From Roseibium album (GTDB taxonomy: Bacteria > Pseudomonadota > Alphaproteobacteria > Rhizobiales > Stappiaceae): a DNA stretch of 64,000 nucleotides. A model generated the notes under the pieces. It ran no database searches. It worked only from the letters and a program-made list of their open reading frames with translations, and had not been told where the DNA came from. The stretch covers positions 434,001-498,000 of the forward strand of contig CXTY01000014.1 in the NCBI GenBank assembly GCA_001404055.1. The letters are read 5' to 3'. The translations under genes and the position numbers were made by a program. This document shows positions 42,756 through 51,875 of the stretch, piece by piece. The stretch's first letter is position 1, and every line of letters begins with the position of its first letter.

Positions 42756-44351
42756 TCAGGCGGTTTCGGCCTTCAGCAGCGCGAATGTGATGGAGTCGAC
42801 CAACGCCTGGAAAGAGGCATCGACGATATTGGAAGATACTCCGATCGTGAACCAGCGACGATGCGTTTTGGTGTGATGGCTCTCAATCAGAACACGCGTG
42901 ACAGCGCCTGTTCCTCCATTCAGGATTCTGACCTTGTAGTCAATAAGCTCAAGACCCTCAATCGCAGACTGATACTTTCCAAGATCCTTTCGCAAGGCCA
43001 TGTCGAGCGCGTTGACCGGACCGTTTCCTTCGGCCACCGACATGCGTGTTTCGCCGTCGACATCAACTTTCACAACAGCCTCTGACATCGTCACCAGGTC
43101 ACCGATGGCATTGAACCTGCGTTCGACCATCACCCGAAAAGAATTCACCTCAAAAAAGCGCGGTACTTCGCCTAGTTCGCGCCGTGCCATGAGTTCAAAT
43201 GAAGCATCAGCTGCTTCATAGGCGTAGCCTTCTGCTTCTCTCTCTTTCACAAGCGCCAAGAGACGGTCCAGTTTCGGATCCGCCTTGTCGACCTCTATCC
43301 CGACGCGGGAAAGCTCTCCCAGAAGGTTACTTTTGCCGGCTTGGTCTGACACCAGAACCCGGCGTTGATTACCAACACTCTCCGGTTTCACATGTTCATA
43401 AGTCTGCGGATCTTTCAGGATCGCAGAGGCATGAATGCCAGCCTTTGTCGCGAAGGCGGTTTCACCGACATAAGGTGCCTGGCGATCCGGCGAACGGTTC
43501 AGGATTTCGTCAAAAGCGTGGGAAATCGCAGTGATATCCGTCATTTTCTCCAGGTTGATACCAAGCTCGAACCGATCCGCGAAAAACGGTTTTAGCGTGA
43601 GGGTCGGTATCAGCGTGATCAGGTTGGCATTGCCGCATCGTTCGCCAAGGCCATTCAGGGTGCCTTGAACCTGGCGAACTCCTGCATCGACCGCAGCCAG
43701 GGAATTGGCCACGGCATGACCGGTATCATCGTGCGTGTGAATGCCTAGATGCGAACCGGGCACGACTTCCTGAACCCTCGTGACAATGTCATGAATTTCG
43801 TCCGGAAGCGTTCCGCCATTGGTGTCACAAAGAACGATCCAACGGGCCCCAGCCTGATAGGCCGTTCGCGCGCAGTCGAGAGCGTAATCCGGATTGGCCT
43901 TGTACCCGTCAAAGAAGTGCTCACAGTCAATCAGAGCCTCTTTTCCAGCAGCAACGGTTGCAATCACCGTTTCGTGGATAGACTCCAGGTTCTCTTCATT
44001 TGTACATCCAAGCGCGACTTTCACATGGTAATCCCAGGCCTTTGCGACAAAACAGCAGGCGTCCGATTTGCTGGACAGAACCTGTTGAAGGCCTGGATCG
44101 TTTGCAGCAGACCGACCTGCTCTCTTGGTCATTCCGAATGCGGTAAACGTTGCTGTGTCAGTCCGTTTTTCACCGAAGAATTCGGTGTCTGTCGGGTTGG
44201 CGCCAGGATATCCGCCTTCAATGTAATCGACGCCGAGGCGCTCCAGGAGCTCTGCAATGACGATCTTCTCGTTTACCGAAAAATCGACACCGCTTGTCTG
44301 CGCACCATCGCGGAGCGTCGTGTCAAAAAGATAGAGGCGGTCCTTGCTCAT
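42756..44351 (-). CDS. cimA: (R)-citramalate synthase
   Basis: 531 residues of the LeuA/CimA family: condenses acetyl-CoA with pyruvate to citramalate, opening the threonine-independent route to isoleucine. Catalytic barrel with DTTLRDGAQTSGVDFS, YIEGGYPGANPTD, metal-binding HTHDDTGHAVANS and GNANL; a communication region; and a LeuA-type regulatory domain (residues about 400-531, LIDYKVRILNGGTGAVTRVLIES). Length and GVDFSVNEK favour CimA over LeuA. Probably ends the transcript of cysS-GFA-GFA. Confidence 0.93.
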   Translation of the reverse strand: MSKDRLYLFDTTLRDGAQTSGVDFSVNEKIVIAELLERLGVDYIEGGYPGANPTDTEFFGEKRTDTATFTAFGMTKRAGRSAANDPGLQQVLSSKSDACCFVAKAWDYHVKVALGCTNEENLESIHETVIATVAAGKEALIDCEHFFDGYKANPDYALDCARTAYQAGARWIVLCDTNGGTLPDEIHDIVTRVQEVVPGSHLGIHTHDDTGHAVANSLAAVDAGVRQVQGTLNGLGERCGNANLITLIPTLTLKPFFADRFELGINLEKMTDITAISHAFDEILNRSPDRQAPYVGETAFATKAGIHASAILKDPQTYEHVKPESVGNQRRVLVSDQAGKSNLLGELSRVGIEVDKADPKLDRLLALVKEREAEGYAYEAADASFELMARRELGEVPRFFEVNSFRVMVERRFNAIGDLVTMSEAVVKVDVDGETRMSVAEGNGPVNALDMALRKDLGKYQSAIEGLELIDYKVRILNGGTGAVTRVLIESHHTKTHRRWFTIGVSSNIVDASFQALVDSITFALLKAETA

Positions 44352-44381
44352 GGGTCTTTCCTGCCTAGCGCCTTGGCTGGT

Positions 44382-44882
44382 TTATTGGTTTTTCGATTTG
44401 CCAGATTGCACCGGCGGCCAGGTATCTGTGTCGTGATCGGGATGCTGATTGGAAACGATTGTGGCCAGAAATTCGGCTGTCTCGCTATCCTCTTCCGTCG
44501 TTCTGGCCGGAATTACCGCCATATCATCCGTGAAAGGCAATTTACCTTCGATCCCATACTGGATCACAGGTGCCAACGCCCTAGGATCATCGAATGCACC
44601 GATCGCAATCGCCGTATCGTCGTTGGGTGCTTCGTAGGTTAGCGGCGTGCCGCAGTCGGAACAAAAGCCGCGTGAAACGACATTCGAACTCTGAAACCTT
44701 TTGGGTTCACCCCGCGTCCAAACCAACTCGGTGTCGCCGCGAATGCCAACCAGGGGCCCATAGAGCCCACCGAACGCTTTCTGACACATGCGGCAGTGAC
44801 AGATGGACGCTGTACCCAGCTCACCGGTTACCTTGAAGCGTATCGCACCGCATTGACAGCCGCCCGTGTGAATGGTGGTCAT
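44382..44882 (-). CDS. GFA (glutathione-dependent formaldehyde-activating) domain protein 1
   Basis: 166 residues of the zinc-binding GFA fold: [32 protein letters not shown] and RGFCSDCGTPLTY supply the Cys ligands for two zinc sites. The prototype Gfa was linked to S-hydroxymethylglutathione formation in formaldehyde oxidation, but most members are uncharacterised and not formaldehyde enzymes. Start overlaps the stop of the paralogue upstream (ATGA). Confidence 0.92.
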   Translation of the reverse strand: MTTIHTGGCQCGAIRFKVTGELGTASICHCRMCQKAFGGLYGPLVGIRGDTELVWTRGEPKRFQSSNVVSRGFCSDCGTPLTYEAPNDDTAIAIGAFDDPRALAPVIQYGIEGKLPFTDDMAVIPARTTEEDSETAEFLATIVSNQHPDHDTDTWPPVQSGKSKNQ

Positions 44883-45376
44883 GAACGTGCCTCCGGCCAG
44901 GTTTCAGTGTCGTGATCGGGATGCTGACACTTGGTCGAAGCAATGTCGCCAATTCCACCCGGTAGGTCATCGCGGTTTGAAGCGGATTCTGTCAGAGCGA
45001 ACAATTCGGCATAAAACGGCACCCGTCCCTCTACGCCGGACTGCTCAATTGGTGTCACGGCGGAAACATCATCAAGACTGCCGTGGGTAAAGGCTATGCT
45101 GTCATCGCCGACCGTTTCGAATGCGAGAGGTGTCCCGCATAGTTCACAAAAACCCCGCCGAACCGGTTTTGACGAATGGAACCAGGTAGGTTCACCCCGT
45201 GTCCATTGAAAGTCGGCTTGTGCCGCACCGATCAACGGCAGAAAGAAGTTTCCTGACGCCTTCTGGCACATGCGGCAGTGGCACAGATGCGGATATCCAA
45301 CCTCACCGGTCACCCGGTACCTCACCGCGCCACACTGGCATCCCCCGGTAAAGTGATGTTGTGCGTCAGGACTCAC
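44879..45376 (-). CDS. GFA domain protein 2
   Basis: 165 residues, a tandem paralogue of the downstream gene with the same Cys motifs: [45 protein letters not shown]. About half of the residues match by eye, with identical spacing, so the pair arose by duplication. ATGA overlaps with both cysS upstream and GFA 1 downstream imply coupled translation. The C-terminal sections differ, which suggests distinct substrates. Confidence 0.92.
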   Translation of the reverse strand: MSPDAQHHFTGGCQCGAVRYRVTGEVGYPHLCHCRMCQKASGNFFLPLIGAAQADFQWTRGEPTWFHSSKPVRRGFCELCGTPLAFETVGDDSIAFTHGSLDDVSAVTPIEQSGVEGRVPFYAELFALTESASNRDDLPGGIGDIASTKCQHPDHDTETWPEARS

Positions 45377-46788
45377 TTCTTCACCTCCCAGGTGGTCAGT
45401 CTTTCTCCAGTTTCGGAATCTTTTGAATCCTTTAGCTGAATGCCTTGAGATGAAAGATCATCGCGAATCCTGTCCGCTTCTGCCCAGTTCTTGTTCTTGA
45501 GCGCTTCCAGACGGCTTTGCACCGCGGACTGAATTGCTGTTTCGTCGATGCCTGAAAGATCTGCCACCACCGGAGCAACACCAAGCAGCGATGCTGTCGC
45601 AGAATAGAGCGCAAGTTTTTCTGGATTTTTAGTGGCCTCGACTGCCAGCGCGTGAAGAGCCTGGATGGCAGCAGACGAATTCAGATCGTCCGATAGCAGC
45701 TCGACCACCTCCGAATCTGGGACCACATCGGTGTCGATCGGTTCCGGCCATTTGGCAAGCAGGTTCTCAGCTTCTTCCAGCTTGCGCATCGAGAAGTCGA
45801 TTGGTTCGCGATAATTTGTCATCAGCATTGCAAGGCGCAGTACTTCCCCTGGCCACTGACGACCACCAAAGCTATCCGTTTCCAGCAACTCCTGAATAGT
45901 GAAGAAGTTGCCTTCCGACTTGGACATCTTCCTGCCTTCAACCTGCAGAAAACCGTTGTGAAGCCAAAAGTTGGCCATCACTTCGGTGCCATGGGCACAG
46001 CGGGACTGGGCAATTTCGTTTTCATGGTGTGGGAAAATCAGGTCAAGTCCACCGCCATGAATGTCGAATACTTTGCCCAAATGATGCTCACTCATAACCG
46101 AGCATTCTATGTGCCAGCCCGGACGCCCCCGTCCCCATGGGCTGTCCCAGCCAGGTTCATCATCGGAGGATATTTTCCAGAGTACAAAATCGCCCGGACT
46201 TTTCTTGTGCTCCTCAACAGCAATGCGGGCACCAGCCTTCTGTTCGTCCAGCTTTCGCTTGGAGAGACCGCCATAATCCGGCATGGATGCGGTATCAAAC
46301 AGGACCTCCCCACCCGCCACATAGGCATTTCCCTTACCGATCAGCACCTTGATCATCTCGACCATGCCGCCAATGTGCTGGGTCGCACGTGGCTCCTGCG
46401 TCGGCTCAAGGACACCAAGGGATTTGATATCCTTGTGGAACTGGTCAGCGGTCTTCTTGGTGACCTTGCCGATAGCCTCGTTCAGAGGCAGATCCGGATA
46501 GTCGCGCAAAGCCCTGGCGTTGATCTTGTCGTCAACATCCGTGATGTTGCGCACATAGGTGACCTGTTCGGCGCCATAAAGATGACGCAGCAGGCGAAAC
46601 AGAACATCAAAGACGACGACCGGCCGAGCATTTCCGATATGCGCGAAATCGTAAACGGTGGGCCCACAGACATAGAGACGCACATTTCCGTCGTCGATCG
46701 CACGGAAGTCTTCCTTCTGGCGGGTCAACGTGTTGGTGAGCTTCAAGCCCTTGAAAGTGCCGGATATCTCAGTCTCAGCGGCGCTCAT
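45373..46788 (-). CDS. cysS: Cysteinyl-tRNA synthetase
   Basis: 471 residues, class I aminoacyl-tRNA synthetase. Zinc and ATP motifs: [21 protein letters not shown] (HIGN form of HIGH, zinc Cys), WHIECSVMS with HHENEIAQ, and KMSKSEGN. C-terminal anticodon region at about 370-471. First gene of the run cysS - GFA 2 - GFA 1 - cimA; AGGAGAC about 6 bases before the ATG. Confidence 0.96.
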   Translation of the reverse strand: MSAAETEISGTFKGLKLTNTLTRQKEDFRAIDDGNVRLYVCGPTVYDFAHIGNARPVVVFDVLFRLLRHLYGAEQVTYVRNITDVDDKINARALRDYPDLPLNEAIGKVTKKTADQFHKDIKSLGVLEPTQEPRATQHIGGMVEMIKVLIGKGNAYVAGGEVLFDTASMPDYGGLSKRKLDEQKAGARIAVEEHKKSPGDFVLWKISSDDEPGWDSPWGRGRPGWHIECSVMSEHHLGKVFDIHGGGLDLIFPHHENEIAQSRCAHGTEVMANFWLHNGFLQVEGRKMSKSEGNFFTIQELLETDSFGGRQWPGEVLRLAMLMTNYREPIDFSMRKLEEAENLLAKWPEPIDTDVVPDSEVVELLSDDLNSSAAIQALHALAVEATKNPEKLALYSATASLLGVAPVVADLSGIDETAIQSAVQSRLEALKNKNWAEADRIRDDLSSQGIQLKDSKDSETGERLTTWEVKK

Positions 46789-47081
46789 GTCAAACGGTCT
46801 CCTGGCCAGCTGGCCGGGCGGTCCGTCTCAAAGGAATTTTTGCCAAGAGGGAACGGCCACAGCCAGCGGTGTCGCTAGCTGCAAATAATTGTGATCGAAA
46901 TGATGTTACGTGTGGCCGTCATCATGGAGCGCTTTATGGACCGGAAATCGGAATGCGGTCAAGACCACATTTTCTGTGAGCCATCAGTCAATTCCAGATG
47001 TTTCTCTGTTTCGTCAGCGTTGGCGTGCCGGTTTAGTTGCACTAAGCTTCCCTCCTTGGGAATCAATGGGGGGATTTACCA

Positions 47082-48749
47082 GTGGAACTTAATTGCAGTG
47101 TTCGCAAATCCGCGATCAACTTGATCACCGCAAGCCTGATGGGGCTATCTGCTACGTTGGCCACTTTGCCGGGGCACGCGCAATCAAACGCCCCAGCCGT
47201 TGAATCCCAAGGCGTTCCCGCCCCTGTCTTCCTTGAACCTGAAACACCAATCGCCAAAGCCCTTCAAGCCGCCATGTCGGCAGATGTCCCCGAGGGTTTG
47301 ACGCTTTACTATGGTGCACGCGCCTTCGCGCCTGTCTGGTTCGATCAAAACGGCCTTACCGAAAATACCCATCTGACAATAGCCGCCATGGCAGAAGCAA
47401 ACGATCACGCGCTTAATCCTAACAACTACGGCCCGCTGGAGCTGCTTCAACAGTCAGAAACAGCGCAGACGCCCGAAGAATGGGCGGAGTTCGACCTGCA
47501 ACTCTCGATTCAGTTCCTGAGATATGCCACCCATCTGTCCTCCGGTCGTGTTCAACCCAACAAGATCAATAAGGCGCTGAACCTCTTTCCCAACAGGCCC
47601 GATCCAAGAACGCTCTTTGAAACTGCAGAGAATTCAGTCGACTACAGCGCCTTTCTGGACAGTCTTGCGCCCCGGTCGGATAATTACGCGCGTTTGAAAC
47701 GCCGCCTTGCCCAATACAGGGCCAAAGCAGCGGACGGTGGGTTTACGCAGATCGCCGATGGTGAGGTTTTAAAGCCCGGCATGAGCGATGAACGTGTTCC
47801 TGCGCTCAGGCAACGCCTGATGGAAGAGGACATTCCCGGGGCATCCGACCACGCAGGTGATGTCTATGACGGATTGCTCGTTGATGCCGTCAAAAATTTC
47901 CAGGAATATCATGGTCTGGAAATGGATGGCGTCATTGGCAAGAACACCATTTCCCGTCTCAATGCTTCCATTCAAGACAAGCTGATCCAGATGGAACTCA
48001 ACATGGAGCGCCGCCGCTGGATGCGAGACGATCTGGGCGACTTCTATGTTTTTGTAAACCTTGCCGACCAGAATTTGAAAGTGGTTCGAAATAGTAAAAC
48101 GATCCATACGACGAGGGTTGTTGTAGGCAAACCCTACCACGCGACACCTGTCTTTTCCGACCAATTGGAATACGTGGTGATCAATCCTTATTGGAATGTT
48201 CCCTATTCCATCGCGACGAAAGAATATCTGCCGAAGCTAAAGGGCAACCCGTCCGCTCTTTCCAGTCAGAGGATACGTGTCTTCCGGGATGGAAACGAAG
48301 TCCCGGCTACGCAAGTTGCCTGGAACAGTTATTCTGGTGGGAATTTTCCTTTCCGGCTTCGCCAGGACCCGGGAAAGGGGAATGCACTCGGCCGGATCAA
48401 GTTCATGTTTCCAAACGAATTCAATATATACATTCATGATACGCCGTCCAAATCGCTGTTTACCCGCGCTGAACGGGCTTTCAGCCATGGCTGCATCAGG
48501 GCATCAGATCCCTTCGCGCTTGCAGACGTATTGCTGCAAGATGCTGACCCTACCCCCGGCATTTGGGGCCTGCTTCGCGACGCTGGTGACAGGAAAGTCG
48601 TTAAGCCCAAGGTTCCCATCGAGGTGCACCTGACCTACCTCACGGCCTGGATGAACAAGGATGGCTCCACGCATTTCAGAAAAGACATCTATAAGCGCGA
48701 CAAAGTGCTTCTGGACGCTCTCAGAACGGCCATGACAAAGAACCTGTAA
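47082..48749 (+). CDS. L,D-transpeptidase (YcbB-like) with peptidoglycan-binding domain
   Basis: 555 residues. Signal-like N-terminus (SAINLITASLMGLSATLATLPGHAQS), scaffold domain, a PG-binding_1 domain (PGMSDERVPALRQRLMEEDI...VDAVKNFQEYHGLEMDGVIGKNT), then the YkuD catalytic domain with Ser468-His469-Gly470-Cys471 in FSHGCIRASDP. Forms 3-3 cross-links in peptidoglycan. The start is GTG 47082, preceded by a GGGGGG run about 8 bases away; no earlier ATG fits. Monocistronic. Confidence 0.94.
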   Translation: MELNCSVRKSAINLITASLMGLSATLATLPGHAQSNAPAVESQGVPAPVFLEPETPIAKALQAAMSADVPEGLTLYYGARAFAPVWFDQNGLTENTHLTIAAMAEANDHALNPNNYGPLELLQQSETAQTPEEWAEFDLQLSIQFLRYATHLSSGRVQPNKINKALNLFPNRPDPRTLFETAENSVDYSAFLDSLAPRSDNYARLKRRLAQYRAKAADGGFTQIADGEVLKPGMSDERVPALRQRLMEEDIPGASDHAGDVYDGLLVDAVKNFQEYHGLEMDGVIGKNTISRLNASIQDKLIQMELNMERRRWMRDDLGDFYVFVNLADQNLKVVRNSKTIHTTRVVVGKPYHATPVFSDQLEYVVINPYWNVPYSIATKEYLPKLKGNPSALSSQRIRVFRDGNEVPATQVAWNSYSGGNFPFRLRQDPGKGNALGRIKFMFPNEFNIYIHDTPSKSLFTRAERAFSHGCIRASDPFALADVLLQDADPTPGIWGLLRDAGDRKVVKPKVPIEVHLTYLTAWMNKDGSTHFRKDIYKRDKVLLDALRTAMTKNL

Positions 48750-48889
48750 CGACCAACATATTGGCAAATAAGAGACTTTTGTGGCGTTTAGAAAACTGAA
48801 CGCTAGCTGAACGCTACACTCAGCGTGGGTTCAAAGCGTGCTGCGTATTCTCCGGGCAATCGATACGGATTGCCACCAGGAGATTACCA

Positions 48890-49069
48890 ATGTTGAACCG
48901 CCTCTTCGTCCTTATTTTTCTTGCCATTGTTTTGGGTGGCCCGTTCGCAGCTATTATCGCGATTACCGACGGCACCAAGGCTTTCGGTCAGGAAAAAAGC
49001 ATGTGCCTTTTGACGGGGACTGGATGTGGCGACGGAAACATCATTGTCACGGTCGCTAGCCGGATATAA
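48890..49069 (+). CDS. Small membrane or secreted protein, 59 residues
   Basis: Not recognised. AGGAG lies about 7 bases before ATG 48890. The peptide has a basic start (MLNR), a hydrophobic helix (LFVLIFLAIVLGGPFAAIIAI) and a small polar end with two Cys (SMCLLTGTGCGDGN). It ends 68 bases before the ArsR gene on the same strand and may share its transcript. Could be a regulatory target or a leader peptide. Confidence 0.55.
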   Translation: MLNRLFVLIFLAIVLGGPFAAIIAITDGTKAFGQEKSMCLLTGTGCGDGNIIVTVASRI

Positions 49070-49137
49070 AAGCAACTGAAATAGCTGGAAAACCTCGCCA
49101 GCTTGCGGTTTGACCCGATGTTTGGCAGAGTTGTTTG

Positions 49138-49479
49138 ATGGACTACAAAGCACTTGAAGAAAAAGCGGAATCTGCGGCGGAATTTTTGAAGTTGATGGCA
49201 TCCGCGCCGCGTCTCCTGCTGATGTGCCTCGTCCTGGAAGAAGAACGAAGTGTTGGCGAACTTGCCGAGACCACCGGCATGCGCATGCCGACAGTATCCC
49301 AACAACTTGCTCTTTTACGCGCGCAGGGCCTGGTCGCCACACGGCGCGAAGGAACGACGATCTATTATCGTCTGGCCAGCGAACCCGTCAAAGATGTCAT
49401 GGCGATGCTTTACAAGCATTTCTGCGCCGATGAAGACTTGACCGTCGCAAAGCATCTGGAAACGCTCGAAACGGATTGA
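49138..49479 (+). CDS. ArsR family regulator
   Basis: 113 residues with the SmtB/ArsR winged helix (AEFLKLMASAPRLLLMCLVLEEERSVGELAETTGMRMPTVSQQLALLRAQGLV, wing TRREGTTIYYRL). One Cys only at the C-terminal part (KHFCADE), so the classical metal sites are not obvious; related to sulfide/persulfide sensors BigR/SqrR, which use two cysteines, but the match is incomplete. ATG 49138 preferred over TTG 49135. Confidence 0.9.
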   Translation: MDYKALEEKAESAAEFLKLMASAPRLLLMCLVLEEERSVGELAETTGMRMPTVSQQLALLRAQGLVATRREGTTIYYRLASEPVKDVMAMLYKHFCADEDLTVAKHLETLETD

Positions 49480-49503
49480 CCGTCTTCAGAGATTGCGCAT
49501 TCC

Positions 49504-50019
49504 TCAGTTCTCTAGATAGTCGCCGCATTTCGGCGGTTCCTGGTCTCCCCAAGGCATCAACGGCACTGTTGATGTGGAGTTTTTCGGGCTGCCTTCAATC
49601 AACTTGTCGGAATAGACAAGATAAACCAGCACGTTTCGTTTGGTGTCACAGCCGCGCACAATCTGCATCTTCTTGAATACCAGGGACCGGCGCTGGCGAA
49701 ACATTTCCTCGCCCTGTTCAAAGTTCTCCTTGATTGAAACCGGTCCGACCTGACGACAGGCCAGCGATACATCGGACACCTCTTCAGCCACACCCAACCA
49801 ACCGGAAACACCACCCTTTTCAGGCACCGTAAAGTGGCAGGCAACGCCGTCCACGATTGGGTCGTCAATAGCGTATGTGGCCAACTTATGGTCTGGCGTC
49901 AGCAGGTTCCAAACGGTCGACTTCTTGAAAATCAAATCCGGCTCATCCGCTGCTGAGGCCAGGCCTGCACCTTGAACACACATGGACAAAGCCAGAGCTG
50001 CGACTGTCAGGAAACGCAT
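49504..50019 (-). CDS. creA: CreA family periplasmic protein
   Basis: 171 residues from ATG 50019, fixed by GGAGG 7-8 bases ahead. Signal peptide (FLTVAALALSMCVQGAGLASA) then the CreA core: TYAIDDPIVDGVACHFT, GWLGVAEEVSDVSLACRQVGPVS and LVFKKMQIVRGCDTKRNVLVYLVYSDKL. Function of CreA is unknown although it is widely conserved. A 14-bp palindrome lies 26 bases upstream. Confidence 0.92.
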   Translation of the reverse strand: MRFLTVAALALSMCVQGAGLASAADEPDLIFKKSTVWNLLTPDHKLATYAIDDPIVDGVACHFTVPEKGGVSGWLGVAEEVSDVSLACRQVGPVSIKENFEQGEEMFRQRRSLVFKKMQIVRGCDTKRNVLVYLVYSDKLIEGSPKNSTSTVPLMPWGDQEPPKCGDYLEN

Positions 50020-50044
50020 GTATAATCCTCCGAATGCTGAAACG

Positions 50045-50058
50045 TCCCACATGTGGGA
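50045..50058. promoter_or_regulatory. 14-bp palindrome upstream of creA
   Basis: TCCCACATGTGGGA is a perfect palindrome 26 bases before the creA start and 34 bases before the terminator of the next gene. Could be an operator or the first half of the intergenic structure. Confidence 0.4.
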
Positions 50059-50091
50059 ATAACATGTCTGCGATCAAGTCACCTGACAAAA

Positions 50092-50119
50092 CAAAAAACG
50101 CGCGCCGTGTTGGCGCGCG
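50092..50119 (-). terminator. Rho-independent terminator of the MBL gene
   Basis: On the minus strand CGCGCGCC, a 5-base loop and GGCGCGCG form an 8-bp GC stem followed by TTTTTTG, 36 bases after the MBL gene's stop codon. A classical terminator. Confidence 0.85.
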
Positions 50120-50154
50120 AACATCTCTGCAGGCAGATTGAAACTGATAATTCC

Positions 50155-51501
50155 CTAGCGGGCGTCTTCCAGCACTTTCTCGGCTTGCTCGTTTTCCAAC
50201 TCACCGTCTTTTTGCTCAGCGGACGTGTGCTGGTCATCCTGTCCGGCTTCAACAATGTCTTCCGATGAAAGATCCAACAATTCATCGTCTTCAAGGAGCG
50301 CATTATCGTCGCTATCCAGCACGAGTGAAGCAGCAAAATCGCTGTCTGACACAAGACTGCTCTGCTCCGTATCAAGTTCGTCCGCAGATTCAGTTTCTTC
50401 CACTGCTTCTATTTCTTCTACCACTTGATTTTCTGGCACCTGATTTTCAGACGCCTCTTCTACCGCTGGCTGTTCTTCAATTGTGTCCGGCTCGACCAAT
50501 ATCTCGTCGGTAACAACGTCTGCTGTTTCATCAACAATTGCTGTCGGCACAATACCGTTCAAGGCGTCCTGAAGGTCGGCGCAACGCTCTCTCGTCCAAA
50601 TCTGCGGCTGGTCAAGACCTAGTGCCTCGTCATAAGCGCGGGCCACGTTGAACGGAAGGTTTTCAGTAAACGCCGTCAGCGACCCAAATCGTGGTGCCAG
50701 CGCATCTTGGACGGCATTGAACGTATCCTTCAGTCCAAGACTTTGTTCCACGCATGCCTCTGCCGCATCGCGCAATGTCGTGATGAAATCTCGTGTGTTT
50801 TCAACAGCAGTTGCTACAGCCGAAGCGCCGATGGCGGAGCGGCCGCTTCCAGGCATCAAGGCGACAGGCCGAAAAGCTGCAACACGATCCAACGCACGCG
50901 GCCAATCTGCCAGATGCGCGTCGCCGCAATAAGCAGCAGCTGAACTTTGAACAAGATCGCCAGCGAATATCACACCACTCTCCGGCACCCACACCATAAG
51001 GTCACCCATGGTGTGACCGCGTCCCAGATGCATCAGCCGAACTTCCAGCCCCCCCAGATCTATGGTCATTGAAGAGGCAATGGTCATCGTCGGATTGTTG
51101 ACGCCTGCATCAACCGGCAACCCGGAAAAGAGCGCCGGGAACCGTTCTCTGGAGACATGAAGTTCCTCAACACCGCGCGTATCCATCATACGGCGCGTCA
51201 AATCGGAAGCGATGATCTCGTTGGCTTCAAAGACTTGCGCACCAAGCGTATTGTCGGCATGAAAGTGTGTGAGAATGACCTGCTTGATCGGTTTATCCGT
51301 GATGTCTCGAACTTTTTGTAGAACCCGTTCTGCGTGCTCCGGTGTTGCCTGGCCGTCAACGATCAGGACACCTCGTTCTCCGACCACCACACCCGTGTTG
51401 GAACAACCATCTGAGCTGTAAGCATAGCAGTTGCGTCCAAGCTCCTCTAACCGTTCGTTTTCACCCGGCACGACCTCGGAGTTGTTCGTGGTGTCTGCCA
51501 T
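50155..51501 (-). CDS. MBL-fold metallohydrolase-like protein with acidic tail
   Basis: 448 residues from ATG 51501 (GTG 51564 is the alternative). The metallo-beta-lactamase fold shows VGERGVLIVDGQATP, THFHADNTLGAQ, HLGRGHTMGD and FAGDLVQ. Two expected metal ligands are changed: HxHxDH reads HFHADN and the terminal PGHG reads PGSG, as seen in a known group of alphaproteobacterial MBL proteins. The last 125 or so residues are almost purely acidic and polar (VEEIEAVEETESADELDTEQ, LLEDDELLDLSSED). No signal peptide is evident. Activity uncertain. Confidence 0.88.
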   Translation of the reverse strand: MADTTNNSEVVPGENERLEELGRNCYAYSSDGCSNTGVVVGERGVLIVDGQATPEHAERVLQKVRDITDKPIKQVILTHFHADNTLGAQVFEANEIIASDLTRRMMDTRGVEELHVSRERFPALFSGLPVDAGVNNPTMTIASSMTIDLGGLEVRLMHLGRGHTMGDLMVWVPESGVIFAGDLVQSSAAAYCGDAHLADWPRALDRVAAFRPVALMPGSGRSAIGASAVATAVENTRDFITTLRDAAEACVEQSLGLKDTFNAVQDALAPRFGSLTAFTENLPFNVARAYDEALGLDQPQIWTRERCADLQDALNGIVPTAIVDETADVVTDEILVEPDTIEEQPAVEEASENQVPENQVVEEIEAVEETESADELDTEQSSLVSDSDFAASLVLDSDDNALLEDDELLDLSSEDIVEAGQDDQHTSAEQKDGELENEQAEKVLEDAR

Positions 51502-51875
51502 TGCGGCCTCGCTTTCCTGCCAGCTATCTGCTTGCGTCGAGCGGCCTTCATGGGCCTGCTTCACGCCTTTTTCCGTTGACTGTAGCGTCTCAGTTTCCGT
51601 CTCCGATTCGCAAATCCTGCTTCGACAAATCCTTAACTATTCCCTTCTTATCAACAGATAGGTCTACTAAACTCGTCTCCAAACGTCTTTTGCGCCACAA
51701 GCTCTCCGCTACACTTGCTAACTTCCAGAATGACTTCATAAAGATGCTCAGGTTTTCTTCCCAGCGTTCTTCAATAGGCTATACTTGCTAAACCTATAAA
51801 ATGGCCGGAAAACGGCAACTTTTCATCTGAGCATTTGGCTCGTTTCAACGCATTACCCAAGGCAGCGACCATCTC
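51502..51875. other. Intergenic region between the MBL gene and marR
   Basis: About 370 bases without a convincing gene. Two near-identical stretches, CTACACTTGCTAAC (from 51709) and CTATACTTGCTAAAC (from 51779), stand about 70 bases apart in direct orientation and may be binding sites; otherwise nothing recognised. Confidence 0.4.

Noticed and set aside
43749..44642. 297-codon open frame on the plus strand across cimA
   Set aside because: It is antisense to a well supported citramalate synthase gene, has no family resemblance and no ribosome binding site.
45958..46878. 306-codon plus-strand frame opposite cysS
   Set aside because: Antisense to an essential synthetase with intact motifs; no support of its own.
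46789..47081. Short frames between cysS and the L,D-transpeptidase gene
   Set aside because: Several frames of 60-77 codons overlap each other and the next gene's start, none with a convincing start signal.
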